DNA from: Bacteroidia bacterium | GTDB lineage: Bacteria > Bacteroidota > Bacteroidia > Chitinophagales > Saprospiraceae | Reading direction: 5' to 3' | Length of the DNA: 56,372 bases | Assembly: GCA_030430845.1 (NCBI GenBank) | Contig: JAUIKE010000036.1 | Location: 1 to 56,372, forward strand | Part shown: in pieces, positions 52,001 to 56,372 of the stretch | How positions within the stretch are numbered: position 1 is the first letter of the stretch | Layout of the letters: each line of letters begins with the position of its first letter | The notes under the pieces: generated by a model | What the model was told of the DNA's origin: nothing | Databases searched by the model: none | The model's input: the letters and a program-made list of their open reading frames with translations, nothing else | Made by a program: the position numbers and the translations under genes

Positions 52001-52186
52001 ATTACCGGCTTCTACCGTTGTACCCGGATAAGATGGCGACCAGCTGCCTTCATCCGTCCAGTTAATACCGGCGGCGCCGTTAAAAGTAAAATCAGTAAAT
52101 TCTTCAATGTTCAAGGGGTTGTTACGCCCTGAAAGGGAAATGACTATACCCAACATAGCCATTAATAATGGGTAGAACTTTTTCAT
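49076..52186 (-). CDS. Giant T9SS-secreted protein with beta-helix, thrombospondin-3 and HYR-like domains
   Basis: A 1036-residue secreted protein. After a signal peptide, about 30-220 is a right-handed beta-helix-like region (NWTDEGSWSPSYPGTTVEAG, AGTLSINSGLWTGDIFSD, repeated Asn/Gly turns). Thrombospondin type 3 calcium-binding repeats sit near 405-445 (DDEDNVDDRNDNCPDTANPD, DSDEDGIGDACDP). The module WQMHHGQGLGKYI...ENYLKIEANY covers about 450-632 and is shared with the other giant protein. HYR-like domains come next (DNCDEAPIVDTAGIEIVPV, VIESCPADVVDLAL). The end is a T9SS type A sorting domain (YPNPAREILTIDLESNE...LTKHLSVIE). The protein would be exported by the Por machinery and fixed to the surface. 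Confidence 0.9.
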   Translation of the reverse strand: MKKFYPLLMAMLGIVISLSGRNNPLNIEEFTDFTFNGAAGINWTDEGSWSPSYPGTTVEAGNTIVIDASILINANVDISADVSVNAGVGVINGIIYTQKAGTLSINSGLWTGDIFSDAGSTVYVAAGAQWRIGGDHALDGDLRVDGLVIAFNNNTDLTVNGNVSGTGTALGLSPTAAIFINGEINPGDVGEIGCLNVTVGANNNASATNIEVNGTSPCTEHDQITTNNAGDYYATGTLNVTVDYTPTDGDVITIVQTNASIIGEYETVNIPEGWELAYNAPTEGLITMTFTDDCAGVSVGAVANMTIRVGGPEVPINITTPPTGEAPFTYKFSLAGAAVGLLLPIEVNDVDPNDPATYPVASPDNLSEFFKDRGFGNTSYDVRVVDANGCESEDVVRIRVDFITDDDEDNVDDRNDNCPDTANPDQQDSDEDGIGDACDPTPFGESDVIVWQMHHGQGLGKYIPPSGTVRDILIELYGPRAPQHGDPGGYRFAEIPPADDADWIAAPVDPEDGQLCFRLDRSQVVGNMTELDFTYFQTTIFVTDTTQPFIINYLEVDDGVRAYVYNERYPEGAFLPDGPDADRMPDGDARLYQTPASADLTSLLVPGANRIVLVQFDNASTENYLKIEANYVSSDPCSDDTEAPIMDLSAIVIDTLECISPEEAPGPDLGLVAATDNCDEAPIVDTAGIEIVPVTVTITGSDDPINDRPIQVGNQVNHIFIATDASGNTTMDTVAAYYIPFDTEDPVIESCPADVVDLALDENGENVLDLAGLGITTSDNCGVESVMFFPETVTVSTQVVTIDVTDASGNTAVCEFSVNPIPMDPCLDDTDPPYVEITWQIVNSSRDSVLREYVFTVTQDGDNVFEVPCAADQFPQNTANLFSMFDECEGRVFGLDVTFAPTEVLEDGSESITYTLIGEDASGNVLNTTATVISLADDGTCEPAIAESTVAPGEVMNLYPNPAREILTIDLESNEELKWVEVRDRMGRLMWTQTLQLTETQVQVNLNDGTFSPGLYTVTVYSESGIILTKHLSVIE

Positions 52187-52210
52187 TGGTGGATAAAATT
52201 TTAATTATGT

Positions 52211-52251
52211 GCCTACTCTTTTTAGGATTTTCAGCTTTCTCCTCTAGTTTA
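52211..52251 (-). promoter_or_regulatory. Conserved 40-bp leader of T9SS gene, copy 2
   Basis: This is the partner of 48952-48991 and lies 24 bp before the ATG of the 1036-residue protein. The shared block reads GCCTACTCTT(T)TTAGGATTTTC on the plus strand. The sequence beyond it differs between the two genes. Confidence 0.6.
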
Positions 52252-52446
52252 ATCGATAGGATAAGAATGGCAGTGGCAGTGTATCCGAAGTACTCTCTCC
52301 CTACGCCACAAACAGATGTGACCGACCACTTATTCTAATGAGCATAGCGGTCAGATTTTTTAGATAGCCTTTATTATTTTCTTAAGACCAGGTTTTGCAT
52401 CAATCCGAATTTAATGCACAACAAATTTCAGGCATCTGAAGTGATT

Positions 52447-52480
52447 TTTTCCGTCAAATAAGTAACATTTTCCGTCAAAT
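52447..52480. repeat. Direct repeat TTTTCCGTCAAAT with 21-bp period
   Basis: Identical 13-mers lie at 52447-52459 and 52468-52480, two helical turns apart. The second overlaps the stop of the sensor-kinase remnant. The layout resembles LytTR double sites, but the match to their consensus is only partial. Confidence 0.4.
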
Positions 52481-53050
52481 TGCTTGTTTTTGGGGCCTGG
52501 TACCCTGACGCAGCGCCTTTAGCTTGTCGTTTACATCTGCCCGGGCGGTAAGCATAATCACTGGAATATGGCTGGTAGTATCATTTGACTTGAGTTCGTC
52601 CAACAATTGATATCCGTCCATAACAGGCATCATCAGATCGGAAAGAATAAGACGTATATTAGTTGTTGGATTCTGACGGATTAAGTCTAATGCTTGTCGG
52701 CCGTTTTCAGCAAAGCTCAGCTGATAACTATCAGCCAATATCAATTGGAGGTACTCTTGTAAGTCGGAATTGTCTTCAACAACCAATAAAGCAGGGCGGG
52801 AGTCGCTGGTATTATTAAGCGCCTGCTTCTCTTGCAAGGCGGATGTGATGCCGACCTTTGGCATTGTTTGCAGGGATGGTTGCAAAAAGTCCCGGCTATC
52901 GGATGTTATAGGATGGGGGGCATCATTTTTTTGCCCTTCCTTATTCAGCCTCTCCATTCTGCTATCTATTAATGTTAGCGGCAGTATCAGTCTGAAGCTT
53001 GCACGTATTAAAGGATTATTTGTGATGGTTGTGGCATGAGAGAAGCACAA
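52475..53050 (-). pseudogene. Remnant of a hybrid two-component sensor kinase (receiver domain)
   Basis: The 191-codon stretch has no proper start (only a TTG that lies inside a repeat). It opens in the last strands of a kinase ATPase domain (SFRLILPLTLID), then has a linker and a receiver domain with LLVVEDNSDLQEYL, the phosphoacceptor Asp in LILSDLMMPVMDGYQLL, and VIMLTARADVNDKLKALRQG. In intact hybrid proteins this continues to the KPF motif and an AraC-type DNA-binding domain. Here it turns into a short unrelated tail and stops. The 5' end coincides with the 55-bp repeat at 53046. It is a gene fragment cut at both ends, not a stand-alone regulator. Confidence 0.75.
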
Positions 53051-53100
53051 ATGGACTACATCCTTCAGGATGTCTGTTCATCATACTTTAGTCTGATGCC
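53046..53100 (+). repeat. 55-bp dispersed repeat, copy 2
   Basis: This matches 18586-18639 with three substitutions and one extra base. It contains a six-base stem ACATCC-TTCA-GGATGT. It lies between the sensor-kinase remnant, whose reading frame begins in it, and the AT-rich secreted protein gene, whose last codons and stop fall in it. Confidence 0.85.
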
Positions 53101-53939
53101 CCACCTATTAAAATCTTTAAAACTTGGTGGAGCTTTTGAGGTTCGAAAGGATCCTCCTTTTGGTTGAATAATTGAGATCCTTTTAGAAGGTCACCATTTC
53201 GAAATTGCTCAAAGATGTTATCATATTCATTGATGTCGTATTTTTCAAACTGGTCTTTAAGTTCCTTTATCACTCTTGGGTCCCCTATTATTTCCGGATG
53301 TTTTTCTTTTAGATTTTCGAAATAGTCTTTGGGCAGTTCGCCATCCAGATCATTTAATGTCTTATTAAGAATATTTTTAAATTCAAGGTATTCTAAATAA
53401 CTCAGGATTTCCATTCCACTTTTAATCCCCTCTACTTTCACAACAAGGTGTTTTTTTGAGCAATCTAAGAACTCGCATATATTTTCACCCCAATCATTAG
53501 TGTATATAACAAAGATCTCACCTAAATGCGTGGTCCCACTGATTCGATCAACCCTTCCGTCACTTCCATAATGAGCTTTAATCCTCCTTGCTTTGCTCTT
53601 GTTTAATGGAACTTTTAACATTATGCTTTTTAAAGGATAAGTGGTTCCCACAATATAAAGAATATAATCTCCTTCTTTCAATTTTAATTGAGCAAGCCCC
53701 CCTTTATTAGTGACAACTTTTTTTTTAGAGTATTCATTTTCTAAATCCTCTTCCTCCAGTTTTGAATTCTGATAACTATATTCAACCGCGTATAGCCTTA
53801 CTCCTTCTCCGACCAATTCAGACTCTTTGCTTGTTTTATTTTCTTTATATATTAACACATTAATTGTATGGATTTCACTCTTAATCACAAAACAAAAAAA
53901 TAAAAAGATGACAGTTGAAAAAATTTTCTGGAGTTTCAT
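53088..53939 (-). CDS. Secreted protein of unknown function, AT-rich
   Basis: I do not recognise this 283-residue protein. It has a Sec signal peptide (IFSTVIFLFFCFVIKSE). The first mature part (22-135) is beta-rich, with a carboxypeptidase-regulatory/Cna-B-like look: HTINVLIYKENKTS, VTNKGGLAQLKLKEGDYILYIVG. The second half is helical and acidic (YLEYLEFKNILNKTLNDLDG, IKELKDQFEKYDINEYDNIFEQF). Its gene is clearly AT-rich compared with the EPS and P450 regions. It begins 12 bp after a membrane protein gene with which it forms an operon. Its last codons fall in the 55-bp repeat, so the true C-terminus may have been altered. Confidence 0.65.
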   Translation of the reverse strand: MKLQKIFSTVIFLFFCFVIKSEIHTINVLIYKENKTSKESELVGEGVRLYAVEYSYQNSKLEEEDLENEYSKKKVVTNKGGLAQLKLKEGDYILYIVGTTYPLKSIMLKVPLNKSKARRIKAHYGSDGRVDRISGTTHLGEIFVIYTNDWGENICEFLDCSKKHLVVKVEGIKSGMEILSYLEYLEFKNILNKTLNDLDGELPKDYFENLKEKHPEIIGDPRVIKELKDQFEKYDINEYDNIFEQFRNGDLLKGSQLFNQKEDPFEPQKLHQVLKILIGGASD

Positions 53940-53951
53940 AATATCGAATTT

Positions 53952-54857
53952 TTAAGAAAAAATGATATTCTTTTCAAGCTTTCGTAATAAAAAAGCTTTA
54001 ATCCAATAATTAGTATAATATTCACCAATTATCGACAAATAAAATACCACCATCAATATCAAAAACGAAATAAATGGTCTAATAACTATATTGCTTAGAA
54101 GTATATTTCTTGCCATTAACAGAGTGCCATCTTTTTTAATAACTGTGTCAACGTCGTCGATTGATGTCAACAAACAAGGGTCAACAGAATTTTCACATCT
54201 TACTTTAATTTCAAATACATAAACACCGGCCCTTTCGAAAGTAGCAATCGTAGTTCTTTCAGATGCAAACTCAATTAGTTCTTCTCGTGTCTTAACAAAA
54301 GATTTTTTCCCTTCGACCTTAATATTATCAACTGTATATTTTAGCTGTAACCGAGTATTAGAAACAGAAGCTGAACATTCAAGTTTCAAAGGATCAATTT
54401 TTGTGCTAAAAAAGCCCAATTTGCTCCTAATAATAATCAAATGTGTTTTCGTATTCTTCTCTATAGTACCGGTTCTTAGTTCAATAGGATCAACGAAAAA
54501 GAAAAAAGAAGATGAGGATATAAAAAACAAGGCAAGAACACAAGGAATAGGAAGAAACCATCTCCACTTATGAGATTCTGCTAAATCCCGAATTGGCTTA
54601 TTTTGATAGTGCTTTAATTCATCAGCAAGTTTGATAACTTCTCCTAAAATTTTATCATACCCTCTATTTTGTACCCGCTGGTTTTCTCTTCTCTCGTAAT
54701 CAAGCTTCTCTAATTCCAATAATTCTTTTTTCAGGGATCGAGCATCTTTCCTGATCTTTCTAAAAGGAGCATGTTTTATTAGTGCATCGATCGCTTTTTT
54801 CAATTCACCCTGTCCAGCCAGTTCCTTAATAAGGCTTTTTAATTCAGAGATGTCCAT
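53952..54857 (-). CDS. Membrane protein with N-terminal effector-associated-domain-11-like helical domain
   Basis: A 301-residue protein. Residues 1-85 are helical (LKSLIKELAGQGELKKAIDALIKHA, then SLKKELLELEKLDYERRENQRVQNRGYDKILGEVIKLADEL), the pattern of effector-associated domain 11, a death-domain-like adaptor found at the N-terminus of bacterial conflict and self-destruction proteins. A membrane helix (about 100-121), an extracytoplasmic beta domain of about 140 residues, and a second membrane helix (about 262-279) with a basic tail follow. In such systems this domain recruits a partner bearing the same domain, usually a protease or NTPase, but no such partner is in the window. The assignment rests on pattern recognition by eye. 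Confidence 0.55.
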   Translation of the reverse strand: MDISELKSLIKELAGQGELKKAIDALIKHAPFRKIRKDARSLKKELLELEKLDYERRENQRVQNRGYDKILGEVIKLADELKHYQNKPIRDLAESHKWRWFLPIPCVLALFFISSSSFFFFVDPIELRTGTIEKNTKTHLIIIRSKLGFFSTKIDPLKLECSASVSNTRLQLKYTVDNIKVEGKKSFVKTREELIEFASERTTIATFERAGVYVFEIKVRCENSVDPCLLTSIDDVDTVIKKDGTLLMARNILLSNIVIRPFISFLILMVVFYLSIIGEYYTNYWIKAFLLRKLEKNIIFS

Positions 54858-55112
54858 AATTGATAGGGAGTTTAGTCAAAACATCATAAAAAGTCTCAGA
54901 ATTGATCATCAAAATGGTAACACTCTTAAAAATAAACAATTCTCTGCTTTGATTACGAAAAAATTCGGTGCTCGCCTGCTATACCAATCCTGCTATACCA
55001 ATCCTGCTATACCAATAATCCTCCGGATAAATCACCCATCCTTGAACAACAGGATTAGCATCGAATAAGCAAATTTCTGTCAATTGATATTTAGGGATAT
55101 GAAAAAGTAATA
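54858..55112. other. AT-rich spacer with a perfect 14-bp triplicate
   Basis: No gene is supported. A tandem array of three perfect CCTGCTATACCAAT units lies at 54975-55016. The rest is AT-rich and holds the presumed promoter of the membrane protein gene, which I could not pin down. Confidence 0.6.
54975..55016. repeat. Tandem repeat, 3 x CCTGCTATACCAAT
   Basis: Three exact 14-bp units (54975-54988, 54989-55002, 55003-55016). The units are uninterrupted and lie about 120 bp upstream of the membrane protein start, so they could also be binding sites. Confidence 0.85.
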
Positions 55113-55217
55113 ATGGCCGACATTGAGGTAACATGGTTCATAAAAGATGCGATTCCGCAAATTGAGACAAGTTGGACAGGAAGAAGTCCTTATTTTTTTT
55201 GGAGTGAACTCAAATAG
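55113..55217 (+). CDS. Small ORF, 34 residues, doubtful
   Basis: A 34-codon frame (MADIEVTWFIKDAIPQ...FFWSELK) has a purine-rich GAAAAAG about 8 bp before its ATG. Its composition (five aromatics, balanced charges) is not random-looking, but no family is recognised. It may be a fragment of a larger lost gene. Confidence 0.2.
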   Translation: MADIEVTWFIKDAIPQIETSWTGRSPYFFWSELK

Positions 55218-55238
55218 TAATGGTTCTTTTTAGGTACA

Positions 55239-55418
55239 CTATCTCGCCAGTTTGGAAACTGGCGGTATTTTGCGTTTGGCGGCTAGGAAACCCGCCACGA
55301 GCGGGTTAATCTTTGCGGCTATTTGAATTTTAGCCCGAAAGCTGGTGTCTATGGTCTGGCCATAGCTAATATCAGCGAATAAAAATATCGCCAATAGCAG
55401 AACAGTAATAATTTTCAT
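55239..55418 (-). pseudogene. 5' fragment of a secreted-protein gene cut by a dispersed repeat
   Basis: A 59-codon frame begins with a textbook Sec signal peptide (IITVLLLAIFLFADISYG, cleavage before QT) and then has only about 15 residues (IDTSFRAKIQIAAKI) before it enters the repeat at 55305. The repeat supplies the remaining codons and the stop (55239-55241). The gene starts 15 bp after the TlpA-family gene, so the original protein was probably cotranscribed with it. It looks like a truncated export substrate rather than a functional small protein. Confidence 0.5.
55244..55305. repeat. 62-bp dispersed repeat, copy B (inverted relative to copy A)
   Basis: The reverse complement of this stretch opens CCCGCTCGTGGCGGGTTTCC and ends CGCCAGTTTCCAAACTGGCGA, matching 2586-2641 at both ends with a different middle. 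It contains the hairpin pair CGCCAGTTT/AAACTGGCG and a second pair GGCGG...CCGCC. Confidence 0.7.
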
Positions 55419-55433
55419 AACGGAGTTTAAATT

Positions 55434-56372
55434 TTACTTTTTATTCATCCCATGCCTTACCCAATCCCACAGTTCATCTTTATTTTTAAACTGGAGGTCG
55501 ATATAGTTGCCTTCACTATCATACACAATCTTAGTAGGGAAAAATCTGATCCGGTATCGGATCTGGATATCTGAAGTTTTACCAGCATATAAATTTGGCC
55601 ATTGAATCTCATCCTCCAGGGAGGAGCGTTCCCATAGTTCTCTTGAATCATCTACATTGAGGCCTATGATTTCTATCCCCAATGATTTTAACTCTTTGTA
55701 TTCCGCATACATCTCTTTATTAAACTTTCTACATGGCCTACAGCCTGTCCACCAAAAGTCCAGTATGGTAAATTTATTCTTTTTGAGTAGGCTGGATAGC
55801 CTCTCCTTTTGGCCTTGCAAAGATTCCAGTTCATAATCTACAAACTTCACTGCCGACTCTAAGTTTTCGATCTGTTCTATTGAGGCCTGTACAATTTGAT
55901 AATCCGAACTTGTCGATAAAGAGTTGTCTATTTTAGCAAACAAGGCCTTGATTTTGTTAATTTCTTTAGAGCTTAATTGATTTTTTTCAAACATTCCCCG
56001 GCTTTCAAAGTGATCTGTAATTGCTTTCAGAAAACTTAGGTGGAGACCAGAATTTCCCTTTTCAAAAAACTGATCATATACTTTCAAAACCCTTGTTCTC
56101 GCTGCAGGGTAAACATTTAGTCTCATACTATCCATCCTAACAGAATCACCAAAAATCCATGCACCACCTCCCATTGCTTTTCCATATTCCTCATAGAATT
56201 CTGTGGCGATCAAATTATTCTGTCCTTTTAGAATTTTAAAGTCGGAGAAGCTATTTAGGCCATGTTCAATGATATAATTAAATTGGATAGTAGTTGTCCC
56301 AGGTTCGAGGAAAATTGGGATGCTTCTGTAGGCAGGTTTGTTTTCTACAATATCTTCTTCAAATCTGATAAA
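55434..56372 (-). CDS. TlpA/ResA-family thioredoxin-fold protein with DUF4369-like N-terminus (partial)
   Basis: The frame stays open to the window end, so the N-terminus is missing; at least 312 residues are seen. The visible N-terminal part (IPIFLEPGTTTIQFNY, FKILKGQNNLIATEFYEEY) resembles the DUF4369 domain that precedes many Bacteroidota TlpA proteins. The thioredoxin domain starts near KFTILDFWWTGCRPCRKFNKEM with the redox pair Cys-Arg-Pro-Cys, then IIGLNVDDSRELWERSS and the cis-Pro region RIRFFPTKIVYDSEG. It reduces periplasmic disulfides or supports cytochrome c or other extracytoplasmic protein maturation. The truncated secreted ORF lies 15 bp downstream. Confidence 0.85.
   Translation of the reverse strand, partial: FIRFEEDIVENKPAYRSIPIFLEPGTTTIQFNYIIEHGLNSFSDFKILKGQNNLIATEFYEEYGKAMGGGAWIFGDSVRMDSMRLNVYPAARTRVLKVYDQFFEKGNSGLHLSFLKAITDHFESRGMFEKNQLSSKEINKIKALFAKIDNSLSTSSDYQIVQASIEQIENLESAVKFVDYELESLQGQKERLSSLLKKNKFTILDFWWTGCRPCRKFNKEMYAEYKELKSLGIEIIGLNVDDSRELWERSSLEDEIQWPNLYAGKTSDIQIRYRIRFFPTKIVYDSEGNYIDLQFKNKDELWDWVRHGMNKK

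Noticed and set aside
52475..53050. Stand-alone response regulator
   Set aside because: It has no real start, opens in the end of a kinase ATPase domain, and the receiver is cut before its conserved Lys-Pro-Phe motif; it is a gene fragment.
54850..55068. Plus-strand ORF of 72 codons
   Set aside because: It runs through the 14-bp tandem repeat, starts inside the membrane protein gene and has no coding-like features.

Overview
The window looks like a chromosomal segment of a Bacteroidota bacterium, most likely in the Saprospiraceae/Lewinella-like part of the phylum. The signs are: promoters with a TTG / TAnnTTTG layout, many Cys-anchored lipoproteins, a TolC-independent Wza-Wzc-Wzx-Wzy exopolysaccharide locus, two very large secreted proteins ending in a type IX secretion (Por) sorting domain, a LytS/LytTR pair, and TlpA-type thioredoxins. 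No rRNA, tRNA or CRISPR array was seen.

Region 1 (1-10.8 kb) is mixed accessory and carbohydrate metabolism. It holds an M49-type metallopeptidase lipoprotein, an NTF2-like lipoprotein, a YdeI-family protein, a Uma2-type nuclease-fold protein, a secreted duplicated alpha/beta-barrel protein, a sugar porter plus PfkB kinase pair, two unknown genes, and a Tat-exported Gfo/Idh/MocA oxidoreductase with a strong palindromic operator before its start. The spacers are crowded with palindromic repeats and MITE-like elements.

Region 2 (10.8-24.3 kb) holds a LytS/LytTR two-component system and then a complete class I cytochrome P450 system: P450, [2Fe-2S] ferredoxin and FAD ferredoxin reductase. After that come an AraC regulator, a zinc alcohol dehydrogenase, an esterase-D-like hydrolase, a GH78 alpha-L-rhamnosidase, an (alpha/alpha)6 glycoside hydrolase and a cupin fragment. 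The combination of P450, ferredoxin, reductase, AraC, ADH and carbohydrate enzymes resembles the oxidative O-demethylation modules that marine Bacteroidota use on methylated algal sugars. The ADH and esterase would suit formaldehyde disposal. A shared DNA word upstream of the P450 and beside the AraC gene suggests one regulon.

Region 3 (24.4-44.5 kb) is one long minus-strand exopolysaccharide operon of 18 genes. It is transcribed from a recognisable promoter at about 44.45 kb and holds Wza-like exporter, Wzc-like tyrosine kinase, Wzx flippase, Wzy polymerase, an FkbM methyltransferase, two hexapeptide acetyltransferases, ten glycosyltransferases (one adjacent pair is a recent duplication) and a WcaJ/WbaP-type initiating transferase lacking the usual N-terminal membrane segments. 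A 147-bp MITE with a 5-bp target duplication sits just upstream.

Region 4 (44.8-52.2 kb) holds two giant T9SS-secreted proteins that share an unnamed module of about 180 residues and a conserved 40-bp leader. Region 5 (52.4-56.4 kb) is a scarred, AT-rich stretch: a hybrid-sensor-kinase remnant that ends at a 55-bp repeat also found near 18.6 kb, a membrane protein with an N-terminal domain resembling effector-associated domain 11 next to a secreted unknown protein, a secreted ORF cut by another repeat, and a TlpA-family thioredoxin running off the window end.
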